Assembly: GCA_041907145.1 (NCBI GenBank)
Contig: JAYRHW010000136.1
Coordinates: 1 to 10,827 of the forward strand
DNA length: 10,827 nucleotides
Direction of reading: 5' to 3'
Source of the DNA: JAFLCA01 sp041907145
Lineage (GTDB): Bacteria; Bdellovibrionota_C; UBA2361; JAFLCA01
Numbering within the stretch: the stretch's first letter is position 1; each line of letters opens with the position of its first letter. This document shows, piece by piece, positions 1 to 8,600 of the stretch. A program made the translations under genes and the position numbers. Under the pieces are notes generated by a model. It was not told the DNA's origin. It worked only from the letters and a program-made list of their open reading frames with translations, and searched no databases.

Positions 1-185
1 AGCCTAACGTGGACTCTCTCTCCACTCTGGGCGTAGGCATTAAGTGTCTGCCGACACGCTACCGAGTGACGCGATCGTTCGTGATGCAAGACGAGGGAAA
101 GAACGCACTGAAAAATTATGATGAGGATCCTCATGGGGAAGGGACGTTCCATGAGTTTATGAAAGCTAAGCTGAATGTTGAGTGA
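1..185 (+). CDS. C-terminal fragment of an unidentified protein upstream of TraU
   Basis: An open frame, with codons beginning at position 3, runs from the left edge to TGA at 183-185 and encodes about 60 residues. They begin PNVDSLSTLGVGIKCLPTRY and end in a charged tail, HEFMKAKLNVE. The frame has no internal stop, reads like a real soluble protein end, and its TGA overlaps the GTG at 182, as in a translationally coupled operon. In F-type transfer operons the gene just before traU is traW, but I see no thioredoxin-fold or other TraW signature in this fragment, so position is the only argument. It is truncated by the window edge. I do not recognise the family; it is likely to be another transfer protein because of the tight coupling. 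Confidence 0.6.
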   Translation, partial: PNVDSLSTLGVGIKCLPTRYRVTRSFVMQDEGKNALKNYDEDPHGEGTFHEFMKAKLNVE

Positions 186-1576
186 GCAACACTGTTGTTG
201 AGGTGACTGCCATGGAAGTTAAGGTCGCGCCCAAAGGAATCCGTTTATTTCTGTCGGCAGTAGTGTCGGTAACCGCCGCGTTGTTGCCGCTGCCCTGTCA
301 TGCTGATCCGATACCTCTCGAGCAACGACCCTTCACGATTTTTAAATTGCTGGAGACTCAATATGTCTATGTTCCCCAGCTTATGAATAAGCGGCTGGGG
401 GCGCAGGGCGAGGCAACATCCGCTGCTGCCCGTGTCCAGGCCCATCAGGAACGTAAGTACGAGAGGGGCGCAGAGGTCGGAGAAATCGTGCAAAATATTT
501 TGCACGATTTTCAGGTTATCTTGGGCGATTTCTTCGACTGCCTCGACTTCAAGATCGTCGGCCTTTGCTACAAAATTACCTGGACCGGAATTCATTTCGA
601 TATTTATCGCCAATACAGGTTGCCGGTCCAGGACGTTGAGTCAGTCCAGCATCCTTACGAATCCGGATTTTTACCCAAGTTCGTGAATGAAGCTCTGCTT
701 CCCGTTTCCGAGCAGACTTTTTATCCTCTCGCAAAGACGATAGCCGAGACCAATAATCTCTGGGTGAGTCATTCGATCGATCTTGCGGGCAACATGGCGG
801 GATATGATTTTAATGCCGCGGATACGCGATTCGAGGGCAATGATAACGCCAAGAATGATATCAAGACCGTCGACAGAGATAAGCGATTTCATAACTCGGA
901 TGACTTGATGGGCGGGAATCGCTATGTCGAGTTCGCAGTTTTGCCGCAACTATTCAATCAGATCATGGGCCGCTTATGGTTCTTCTGTCATGACGTCCTA
1001 TTTCCTGGAGTATGGACCAGTTACTATCCGCTCACTATCCTTCCGGCCCGTATGAGCGGATTCAGCCTTCTGTTGTATCCGGCTGAAATGATCAACAAGA
1101 TGCTGGTGCCGCAAACCTGCGCGGGCGTAGACAATCAGCTTCGAGGCGGCAAGACTCCATTCGATATGATTCTCACCGGCAATCAAAACTACGATGCTCT
1201 GAATCTTGTTTCTCCGGGGCTTGGTTGCTTGAAGGAGAACGACGGCAGCTGGGTGCCGCTGACGAATTATCATACGAATAGCGCTTTTAGCGTGGGCTCG
1301 GTTGCAGCTACCATGAAGGGCATTAAGACAGCTGTAAAGCTGATGCCATGGTCCTTCTATGACATTGATCGATCGAGAGACCGTATCCAGTGGAGTGCAA
1401 ACGATCGCATGCCGGATGACTGTGTCAAACTTGAGCGATTCGTAAGAAACTTTGGTGACGCCAATCTGAGAAAGGGCGATGATCCCAGAAACGTGGCTAT
1501 TCATTGGCGGTTTTTCCGTTGTTGCGCCCGTGGTTTCCATATCTTGTTCGGACCGTCGCCGATAATTCGCCGTTAA
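182..1576 (+). CDS. traU: TraU-family conjugative pilus assembly / DNA transfer protein
   Basis: Probable periplasmic mating-pair protein of the type IV secretion channel; F TraU is needed for DNA transfer and pilus assembly. The longest frame starts at GTG 182 (464 aa), overlapping the upstream stop. ATG 212 is the better start: it has a GAGGTG ribosome binding site about 6 nt ahead and gives a standard signal peptide ending near LPCHA before DPIPL (454 aa). Family evidence is a paired-cysteine segment (Cys120 and Cys128, in FFDCLDFKIVGLCYKITWTG, numbering from GTG), a hydrophobic aromatic centre, and a C-terminal WRFFRCC motif (Trp442, Cys447, Cys448). That motif resembles the W-R---C ending of TraU and of TraU-like proteins in integrative elements. 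It is longer than F TraU (330 aa); part of the excess is a charged stretch near residues 210-245. The codons hold a perfect 28-bp palindrome at 483-510. The family call is by pattern, not alignment. Confidence 0.7.
   Translation: MSNTVVEVTAMEVKVAPKGIRLFLSAVVSVTAALLPLPCHADPIPLEQRPFTIFKLLETQYVYVPQLMNKRLGAQGEATSAAARVQAHQERKYERGAEVGEIVQNILHDFQVILGDFFDCLDFKIVGLCYKITWTGIHFDIYRQYRLPVQDVESVQHPYESGFLPKFVNEALLPVSEQTFYPLAKTIAETNNLWVSHSIDLAGNMAGYDFNAADTRFEGNDNAKNDIKTVDRDKRFHNSDDLMGGNRYVEFAVLPQLFNQIMGRLWFFCHDVLFPGVWTSYYPLTILPARMSGFSLLLYPAEMINKMLVPQTCAGVDNQLRGGKTPFDMILTGNQNYDALNLVSPGLGCLKENDGSWVPLTNYHTNSAFSVGSVAATMKGIKTAVKLMPWSFYDIDRSRDRIQWSANDRMPDDCVKLERFVRNFGDANLRKGDDPRNVAIHWRFFRCCARGFHILFGPSPIIRR
201..206 (+). 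promoter_or_regulatory. Ribosome binding site favouring ATG 212 for TraU
   Basis: The bases around 200-204 (GAGGTG, inside TTGAGGTGAC) resemble the Shine-Dalgarno core and lie about 6 nt before ATG 212. GTG 182 has no comparable site. Starting at 212 also puts the basic stretch and hydrophobic core of the signal peptide nearer the N-terminus. The GTG 182 start, which overlaps the previous stop codon, remains possible through translational coupling. Confidence 0.5.
483..510. repeat. Perfect 28-bp palindrome inside the TraU coding region
   Basis: The centre lies between 496 and 497, and all 14 pairs match out to 483/510; the core is GTGCAAAATATTTTGCAC. The next pair (G482/T511) would be a G-U wobble in RNA. 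The centre falls on a codon boundary, so the forward and reverse strands both read IVQNILHD. In mRNA it could form a long hairpin; in DNA it would be an ideal site for a dimeric protein. Its role is unknown. Confidence 0.9.
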
Positions 1577-1597
1577 TGTGAAAAGGACCAGTGAGCT

Positions 1598-2365
1598 ATG
1601 AAAAGCATTCGATGGGGGATGACCCTCGGCGTTTGTTCCTTAATTGTGGGTTACTCTGCAGCGCGTGCGCAGCCGCCTGAACGCTCTAAGGACTTCTTCG
1701 AGAAGAACTATGCGGAAACACCGCTCAAGCCCCGTCAGCAGAAGCAAGGAGGATTTCCTGATGGATCCTTTCTAAAACCTACTCCGACTCTGCCGGGAGG
1801 AATGCCGCGTGAAATGACGCCCGAGGAATTTGAAAAGTTCATGAGAGATCCTAAGCACAACCCGATGCTTCAGCAGCAGGGCGGGGCGGCTAAGCCCTCA
1901 TCAGGACAAATTCCGGGCACTAACCAGGCTCCTCTGTTCCAGAGTCAGGGCAATGACGAACGAGATCTTACAGGACTTGAACGAGCCATTCCGGTGAAGG
2001 CGATTGGAGGGATTCTTAATTCCCTGGATCCGGAGCACTATCAAAAAAGTCTTGAGCAGCTTACTAGTCTGGCGATTTCGCGGGATATGAACATTGGCAC
2101 CATCTATGCCATTGGAGACATGAAGGTAGCTTCAGACACTCCTTATATGGGCAAGATTATGGCGCGGGGAGGAGTAGTGCATATCGTCAGCAATATCCCC
2201 AAGGGTTACGAGGTTTCTCTCTCTCCCACCTGGATTGTGAAGACAGACGAGGGGGAAGTCCTACTCGAGGCTGTCGGGGGGCTCGATAAGTACTTCAATC
2301 AGCGCGGTGAGTTTATAGACCGAGAAAAGCGCAAATCCGCTTCCCCGCCTGCGAAAAATTCGTAG
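1598..2365 (+). CDS. TrbC-like periplasmic pilus-assembly protein (thioredoxin-like fold without CxxC)
   Basis: A 255-residue exported protein, 21 nt after traU, with an AAAAGGA-type ribosome binding site before ATG 1598. A signal peptide (residues 1 to about 24, ending AARA) precedes a Gln/Pro/Gly-rich, probably flexible region (about 40-120) and a folded C-terminal domain (about 125-240). The C-terminal part includes VSLSPTWIVKTDEGEVLLEA (206-225): a beta strand after a conserved Pro, then a turn and a second strand, as in TrbC/TraW-type thioredoxin-like domains. There is no CxxC; the only cysteine is Cys13, in the signal peptide, and it lacks a proper lipobox. The position right after traU matches trbC in F-type operons, whose product helps assemble the pilus. 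Fold and position agree, but similarity is weak, so the name is provisional. Confidence 0.55.
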   Translation: MKSIRWGMTLGVCSLIVGYSAARAQPPERSKDFFEKNYAETPLKPRQQKQGGFPDGSFLKPTPTLPGGMPREMTPEEFEKFMRDPKHNPMLQQQGGAAKPSSGQIPGTNQAPLFQSQGNDERDLTGLERAIPVKAIGGILNSLDPEHYQKSLEQLTSLAISRDMNIGTIYAIGDMKVASDTPYMGKIMARGGVVHIVSNIPKGYEVSLSPTWIVKTDEGEVLLEAVGGLDKYFNQRGEFIDREKRKSASPPAKNS

Positions 2366-2463
2366 ATCTCAAGCTTGCCCTCAGAAAATTACCTAACTAC
2401 CTGAAATTAAGTCAGAAAAATACAGCACTCCGTACAGCTGATATCCCATAACTTCTTTAGAAG

Positions 2464-2486
2464 CCAAGCGATTCGACTTCGCCTGG
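2464..2486 (+). promoter_or_regulatory. Hairpin just upstream of the TraF-like gene
   Basis: CCAAGCGA (2464-2471) can pair with TCGCCTGG (2479-2486) in an 8-bp stem with one mismatch and a 7-nt loop. It ends 8 nt before the GGAGG ribosome binding site. It lies in the only sizeable spacer of the transfer operon (2366-2504, 139 nt), where I found no convincing sigma-70 promoter. It could modulate translation of the next gene or be a processing site; it has no T-tract, so it is not an intrinsic terminator. Confidence 0.3.
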
Positions 2487-2504
2487 TCTGACTCGGAGGT
2501 TTTG

Positions 2505-3854
2505 GTGCGAATTTCAAGCAGTTGCGGATTTCCCCCCGCGTGGCTGTGGGTATTCGTGGCGGTCCTAGTGACGGCAACGCAGACTCCTGCCTTTGCGCAG
2601 CTTAGGCTAGCTCAGGCGGCAGCTGCTCCAGTCGTTACCTCCTCGCGAGCGCCGGCATCCCAATCAGCTCCGCTATTCCAAAGGCAAGAAGAAAAAATCC
2701 AGAAGCCGCTTGCGGCCAAGAAGACAGAAGCTCCGGCCGTCAGTTATCGGACGGTGCCGGTACAAGAAAGCGAGAAGCCTCGCGATCTGAATGCTCCGAT
2801 TGTGGGAAGCCAGAACACGGAGTTCTTTAGCGCCAATTCCGCTTCGACCATCTTCCAGGACAAGGTCAAGTTCAACAAGAAGCCGGAGATCCAGTTCTTC
2901 AACGCGCGCTATATGCCACCCAAGGAGGATGATGCCGAGGCGGTCAAGTCTGTGCCTGGCTCCGAGCAAAGTCCCGAACAAGGAAAGCCCAAGCTTGAGA
3001 GCGCAAATGATATCCTCAAAGCTTTTGGCGCGCCGACCGAGGACGATAAGATTCTGGCCTTGGACAATGCTCCTGATTCCTTCAAGGGGATGATGGCAGC
3101 ACTGCAAATCGGCGATGAAAACCTCGCCTACCAGTACGCCCGCCGATACGCCAGGCGAGTACGGGAGTTCAAGAACCGCACGATGGTTGGTCTGGGCATG
3201 ATTGGCAAGGGCATGGAGAGCGAGGGGATGCTGGCGAAGAGCGATTGGGCTAGCAATCCGATGTTCGCTGATCAGCAGCGGTTGGCGGAGCAGAACGATT
3301 TACAGACGGCGCAGGCCCAGGAGGATACTCGTATTGCCCGTCTTGATCCGCAAACCCGGGAGTTCCTGCGCAAAGCCGAGGAAGCCGAGGAGATGGGCGA
3401 TACACCCGGCAAGAAGCCGGCGATGGAGCAGAAGCCGCAGCTTAGTGAGCCTGAGGAGCGTGCCCAGGTACGAAGGTTGCTGACTGGGAAGTTGCCCGTC
3501 GATCCCAAGGGCGAGCTTCAAATCTTCTTCTTCTTCCGTCTTTACGATGTGGCCTCACTTGAAGCAGTGCCGAATATCGAAGCATTCTATCGGTCCGTTG
3601 CGAAGGAGGGGGGCACCAACTTCTTGGCGACTTCCCTCGATGAAACATCTGCGGGAGAGATTGACGGCTTCCGCACCCAAACCAATACCACCTTCCCGGT
3701 CAAGAACGCAGCGCGCCTTGCCAAGGAGTTTGGGATTAAGGCAGTTCCAATGGTCGTATTCGTTTCGCCAAATACTGGAAAAGCCGTTTTCGAGGAAGGA
3801 AAACGATCGTTTGCGTACCTAGATGAGGTCGCACGCATGATGAAGGGAAAGTAA
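2505..3854 (+). CDS. TraF-like conjugative pilus assembly protein with inactive thioredoxin-like C-terminal domain
   Basis: Exported periplasmic protein of 449 residues. The frame also offers TTG 2502, but GGAGG at 2495-2499 is 5 nt from GTG 2505 and only 2 nt from the TTG, so GTG 2505 is preferred. A signal peptide (hydrophobic core WLWVFVAVLVTA, ending PAFA before QLRL) is followed by a long Ala/Pro/Lys-rich linker and a helical middle (about 165-240, with an Arg-rich YARRYARRVREF). The C-terminal thioredoxin-like domain (about 335-449) has strand IFFFFRLYDVAS and then FGIKAVPMVVFV, where Pro415 sits at the usual cis-Pro position. The CxxC expected after the first strand is missing (FRLYDVAS instead), as in F TraF, so a structural rather than redox role is likely. 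It is larger than F TraF (247 aa). The stop lies 4 nt before the next ATG, implying co-translation. A TrbC/TraW-type name is the alternative. Confidence 0.6.
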   Translation: MRISSSCGFPPAWLWVFVAVLVTATQTPAFAQLRLAQAAAAPVVTSSRAPASQSAPLFQRQEEKIQKPLAAKKTEAPAVSYRTVPVQESEKPRDLNAPIVGSQNTEFFSANSASTIFQDKVKFNKKPEIQFFNARYMPPKEDDAEAVKSVPGSEQSPEQGKPKLESANDILKAFGAPTEDDKILALDNAPDSFKGMMAALQIGDENLAYQYARRYARRVREFKNRTMVGLGMIGKGMESEGMLAKSDWASNPMFADQQRLAEQNDLQTAQAQEDTRIARLDPQTREFLRKAEEAEEMGDTPGKKPAMEQKPQLSEPEERAQVRRLLTGKLPVDPKGELQIFFFFRLYDVASLEAVPNIEAFYRSVAKEGGTNFLATSLDETSAGEIDGFRTQTNTTFPVKNAARLAKEFGIKAVPMVVFVSPNTGKAVFEEGKRSFAYLDEVARMMKGK

Positions 3855-3858
3855 GCCT

Positions 3859-5625
3859 ATGAACAAAGTACTATCCTTAGCAGCGGTACAGTTAACTTTT
3901 GTAGTTGCGGCGGGGTCGGTTGCTTTCGCGATTCCGACTGATGATTGGGCAAAGGATACCCGCAACAGAACTGGTGTTTCAGAATGGTACTCCCCTATGG
4001 CTGGCATCGCGCAGGGCGTTGGCCGAAAGGACTCCATGGATAATCGTTGGGGATTCAGAACGGCCGATCCCAGCTTGCGCTGCACGACTGGCGAGTGTCC
4101 GCAGATATCCACCACGTATCGAAATATGCCTGGTACTTTGAAGCGAGGCATCATGCTGCCTGCTCCGATCAATGGCCAAACCGATACCCAAAACAGCGCT
4201 GCCTTGGCCAGCTTGGAGAGCCAATCACTGAACTATATCAATTCAAGTCTAAAAATCATGTACGAGTACCTTGACTCAGGCGTTGCCGGCGGATTGTTCA
4301 AGGCCAATATGCAGGCCGCCGAGGGGCTGACCCATCGCTATCTAGCGGTCAATACTGTCATAAATCAGGCAGAATTAATGCCGGAAATAAAAAGCGTTAT
4401 CGGCTCAGGATTCTTGGGCTGTATGAACAAGGTGCAGGGTGCCGGTGGTGCCGCTGGCGCTCAAAATCCTTGGGTTGTTGCAACGGATGTTTGTCTCAAT
4501 GAGTTGGGGCGTCCAAGCGCCGCTAACTTTTCTCAGAGCGGTGCCACTGCAATGCCTAATTGGATGACGTCCCATCCGGATGCGCCAACTACGGCAACCG
4601 CTGGCGATACTGCAGTCTTCCTTAGCGATCTACTGGTCGAGCCGATCCGCCGACAGCTTGGAACTTTTGTAGGGCCTCCTGACCCTAATCACCCTTTGCC
4701 GGATCCTGACGCTCTTAAGGCAAACTTCCGCCGCTATTTTGGAGATAAGTCATACGCTATACCCATAGCTGCCCGCGGAATGGGCCTGGCACCGACAGAA
4801 GAAACTTGGGCTCCCGACCTTTCTCCTGAGTTGTTGCAGAAGCAGTTCTTTGACGACACTTGGATAAAGCTTCATGAGCTCATGCGTGGATACTGTGAGT
4901 TTCAACGTGCAGCGGTCACTCATGAAGCTAATGGACATCAGCCCTTTCCTTACACTTTTACAGGATTTGTTCCGTACTTCCCCTTCGTCTCATTTGGACC
5001 TTCGCAGAGAGACTTCTGGAGGAATATCAACCAAACGTACGGAGGTGGAGCGACTGGTCCAACGCCTGCCCGAATGATCGGTTTGAAAACTTCGACCTTT
5101 AGCATGAATGACGTTGTTGGCGATGCGCTCTTTACCCTGTTCGTAAAGACGCAGGATATTAGCGCTCCCACAGGCGGAGGGGCTGCCCCGCACCCGCTCG
5201 ACTATGGCTGCGATCAACTGAAGGCTACTAATCCTGGAGAGGGGTCATATTACGATGACCTTGCAAAGAATCCTCAGAAGAATGCGCTGCCATGGCGAGA
5301 GATGTTCACCCGATTGACGAGAATCATCGCTTCTGGGCGAAGACTGGATCTCTATACCGTAGCCTTGCAAAAGGTGAATGAGTGGACGGCGTCGAGCTCG
5401 GACGCGAGCTTGCTCAGAGATGAGACGAGATCGCTGACGGATCGAGTGACTGAGGGCGGACTGGAGGCGATGAGAGCCTCACTGTCAGAGGATGTAAATT
5501 CGTTCGTAAGCGATCTTCAGGCGCGTAAGCAGATGGAGACAGGGGCCTTGGGCTCTCAGATTCCGGCTGGTGTAGCGGGTCGCGGCGGATCAGACCGCAG
5601 CCCGGGCAGTATAACAGGCACCTAA
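3859..5625 (+). CDS. Probable TraH-type conjugative transfer protein (divergent)
   Basis: A 588-residue protein with a clear signal peptide (1-24, ending SVAFA before IPTDD), so periplasmic or outer-membrane associated. It lies between the TraF-like gene and traG, exactly the position of traH, whose product in F is needed for pilus extension and may interact with TraF and TraU. Visible features are a Cys75-x4-Cys80 pair (LRCTTGECPQ), later single cysteines in FLGCMNK, DVCLNEL, GYCEFQ and YGCDQL, and a C-terminal helical, charged segment (MFTRLTRIIASGRR to LQARKQ). That layout resembles TraH and the TraH-like proteins of integrative elements. It is longer than F TraH (458 aa), and I cannot point to a diagnostic TraH motif, so the assignment rests mainly on position, export and the C-terminal helices. 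The C-terminus is Gly/Ser-rich and probably disordered. Confidence 0.5.
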   Translation: MNKVLSLAAVQLTFVVAAGSVAFAIPTDDWAKDTRNRTGVSEWYSPMAGIAQGVGRKDSMDNRWGFRTADPSLRCTTGECPQISTTYRNMPGTLKRGIMLPAPINGQTDTQNSAALASLESQSLNYINSSLKIMYEYLDSGVAGGLFKANMQAAEGLTHRYLAVNTVINQAELMPEIKSVIGSGFLGCMNKVQGAGGAAGAQNPWVVATDVCLNELGRPSAANFSQSGATAMPNWMTSHPDAPTTATAGDTAVFLSDLLVEPIRRQLGTFVGPPDPNHPLPDPDALKANFRRYFGDKSYAIPIAARGMGLAPTEETWAPDLSPELLQKQFFDDTWIKLHELMRGYCEFQRAAVTHEANGHQPFPYTFTGFVPYFPFVSFGPSQRDFWRNINQTYGGGATGPTPARMIGLKTSTFSMNDVVGDALFTLFVKTQDISAPTGGGAAPHPLDYGCDQLKATNPGEGSYYDDLAKNPQKNALPWREMFTRLTRIIASGRRLDLYTVALQKVNEWTASSSDASLLRDETRSLTDRVTEGGLEAMRASLSEDVNSFVSDLQARKQMETGALGSQIPAGVAGRGGSDRSPGSITGT

Positions 5626-5647
5626 GGGTTGAAGTTGAGGGTTTGCG

Positions 5648-8600
5648 ATGTTGGTATTTGATCTAGTTCAGGCAATCATTCACGCACAAGCCACCTGTAG
5701 CCCAGGTGAGATGTGTACAATCTCCTGCCTTGATCAAAATGCCATGTGTCCGGCAAGCGCCTTCAACCCAATCGCCGCTGCCTTTGCGACCGAAGGCTAC
5801 TGGGTTCAGGATCATCTGATTCACTATCTCGTTGATACTGGGATGGGGCTGTGGGCCCCGTTGATTTATATCATCGCCGCGATTGGAGGCCTCGTCGGAC
5901 TGGCGGTCGGTGCTCCGCCTCGCATGTATATGTGGTTTTTTATGGGGCCGGCGATTTACGCTTGGCTGCTGGATACCCGAGAACTCGCCAGCGGCGTCGA
6001 GTGGCGAGTCGGTGATATGCCGCAAGACCAGCGCGAAGTTTGGAAGCTAGCTGAGCCTGGCCTCAAGAATTCGGCCACTTTCTATGATAACGACTGGATA
6101 CATCGGAATTTGCCGATAACGAAGAGTAAGCCGCCCGGTGCACCGCTTCCGAATCCAAATGCGCGTTACGCTGCTCCAGGCTCCTATGCGAACGTAGCCA
6201 CATTCTTTTTGTGGTTTGACGAACTCATTAGCGACACTGTCCAACAGATGACTTTGTGGGTTGGAGCTTGGGACCAGTTCGATAACGTGGCGGCTGGGCG
6301 TGATACCAACTTGTCGCCAAAACCCGCGGTAGCCGACGTCAACAAGAACAAATGGTTCTTGATGTCGAATTCTAAGTGGGAAATTCTCACCAATATCACC
6401 GACGCCAAGCTGCACAGTGCAGAGCTGCGTGATGCCTTTGTAACCTTTTTGAGCAGCGAGTGCGGCGACTTGCTCAAAGAATCAATCGATAGTGGTCGGT
6501 TTATAGCGCTTGCAAACGCGAAGGGCCAGAACATCGATTCAAATAGTACGGTGATGAAGAAGCCCACGACCGATACGGCTCCACATCCCTACAATTTGGT
6601 AACGCAGAACTTAATGAATCAGACCATCCCGACTCCACGCTCGGTGGTCAAGCTCTTGAGTTATAATACTCGTGGATCATTTCGTGAATTCGCAAATCTA
6701 CTGGGTGCAGGAGGCGTTTTCGGAGCTGGGAACGTCGGAGCCTGGGGGCTTCGCGACCGTATCGCCTGTGACCAATATCTCTATTTGTTGATCCACGGCT
6801 TTCGCTGGGAAGCTGGTCACACCATGAACCAGTTGGTAGCCGCGGGCCCCAACAATATGCTGCCTTCGGGTATTGTATGGACGCTGCTCTACGGCTGGGA
6901 TCTCGGAGACAACACGAGCTTTGTCGGCCCGCCACCGCCGTGGTCGCCAGTTTACTTCGATGGGCAAGTGTACTTGCTCGAGAACTTAATCTTAGTGCAC
7001 ATGTTCCGCAATGAAATGGCGATGGCGCCGGCCATTACCGATCAGCGATACAACACCTCTGAGAAGTCGCTGAACTTCACCTTGGCGTACCAGCGCTCCG
7101 TAGGTCAGAAGTCAAAGTGGGCAGAGGTCTACACCTGGGCCATGATGATTCCATATCTGCAGGGTGTTCTGCTGTACCTCCTGTCGATAGCCTATCCGTT
7201 TGCCTGCATCGTGATCCTGATGCCCGGTATGCACAAAGCTATCCTTACCTGGATGTCCTTTTGGGCCTGGGTAAAGCTTTGGGATCTTGGCTTTGCGATC
7301 TGCGTAGTGCTCGAGCGTAGTGTTTGGGGCATGGTCGGCAATAATTCCAATGCCGCGCGTCTGCTTGGACTCATCAAAGACATGGCGCAGTGGGGTGTCG
7401 TGCGTATTGACTGTACGGGAGCGGGCTCGGGTCTGCCTGCCGGCCCAGGTGTCGGTATTATTCCGACCGGGGGAGTCAACACCAAGGCTTGTCCGCTGCC
7501 GAGCATCTTCCATGTGGCTTCAAACGGCGCGGTCCGCGATATTCAGACCTCCACTTCCTGGATTGATGCACTTAGAATTTTTGATCGCTCTCTCGTATTA
7601 GGCGCGAACCTAGACTTCGATCTAGCAAATTCTTACTACATTTACATCATGGCGGCCTTGTACTTCGCGGTTCCGACCGTAACGGGACAGCTTGTTCTCG
7701 GTGCCCGCGCCGGAGCTGCGGGCATGGTGAACTCTGCACTCGGCGGCGTTGCGCAAGAAGCCGGCAAGATGGCCGGATCGGGACACGGTTCTGAGGCTGT
7801 GACGCAGATGAGTGCGAACATGGGCAGTGTCGGCCAAGCGGCGTATGCCAAGTCCTTGAGACAGTCGGGACTGGGAATGCAGGCGATTGAGTACGGCAAT
7901 CAGTCAGCGAGAGAGTCCGATGCGGCTGGGGCCATGGGAACTAAGAGTGGACTTATCGGAAATGCCATAAACAACAAGGCATTGGGAGTGCAGTCTGCGT
8001 CAATCGCAGGAGATGTTGCTGAGCGTTATATTGGCGCGGCTCAGGGGACGTACAATAAATCAGTTGATTATGCTCGTTCTGCACAAGCTGCAGGAGCAGG
8101 CGGTAGTAATGGTAGTGGAACAGCGCCAACGCCGAAGGCATCTTCGCCTGCACCAAAGGCTCCGGGCATGACTTCTGGGGAGCAAGGGCCAGGCGGCATT
8201 AACAAGCAGGGAAGTTTAAGGGATGGAGATAGAGATCCAAGCCCAGGAGTTGATTCAGTAAGAACTAATCCGGAAGCGATGCAAGGCTCAGGGCCCGCAT
8301 TGGATTCTACTGGTCAAGGGGCAGCAGCGCTGTTAGGTCAGGCTGCAAATGGTGCTGCTGGGGATCGCGCAAGGCAGGTGGGAGGCTCCGCTGCAACAGC
8401 TGGTGGGCCATGGAAAGAGTCTGCTGCCGGCTGGCTTGGAGCTGGTATCCGAGATCTCGTTGGAAATATGCAGCAAGACAGCTTGGCATTCAACGCCAAT
8501 GGCACTGCTGCTCAAGCGGATCTGTCAGTAGGCTCTTACGGTGCAGGCACTCGCGCCAAGGGATACGAAATGGCTGCAGGCCGCATGAGCCAACACGCCG

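Noticed and set aside
483..510. The palindrome as a dif/Xer recombination site, because it is also 28 bp with an 11-6-11 division
   Set aside because: The arms do not match the XerC/XerD consensus as I know it, a true dif is not a perfect palindrome, and the site lies inside a coding gene. Only the length agrees.
245..613. Long open frame on the - strand with the peptide IVQNILHDF in common with TraU
   Set aside because: It is a shadow of the TraU gene. The shared peptide is created by the palindrome falling on a codon boundary, not by a second gene.
998..1540. 180-codon - strand open frame under TraU
   Set aside because: It lies wholly within the TraU coding region, which has a signal peptide and a family motif, and it has no supporting context of its own.
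1598..1675. TrbC-like protein as a lipoprotein via Cys13
   Set aside because: The residues before the cysteine (TLGV) do not fit a lipobox, and the AARA cleavage site is a better type I signal.
2366..2460. Sigma-70 promoter in the spacer before the TraF-like gene (TTGCCC with TACCTG)
   Set aside because: The -10 matches only two of six bases at the proper spacing; no better pair was found.
2452..2463. CTTCT/AGAAG inverted repeat before the TraF-like gene
   Set aside because: Five-bp arms with a 2-nt loop are too short for a stable RNA hairpin and common by chance.
6409..6421. CTGCAC/GTGCAG inverted repeat in traG
   Set aside because: Six-bp arms around a single base cannot form a normal loop, and such repeats are expected by chance in coding sequence.
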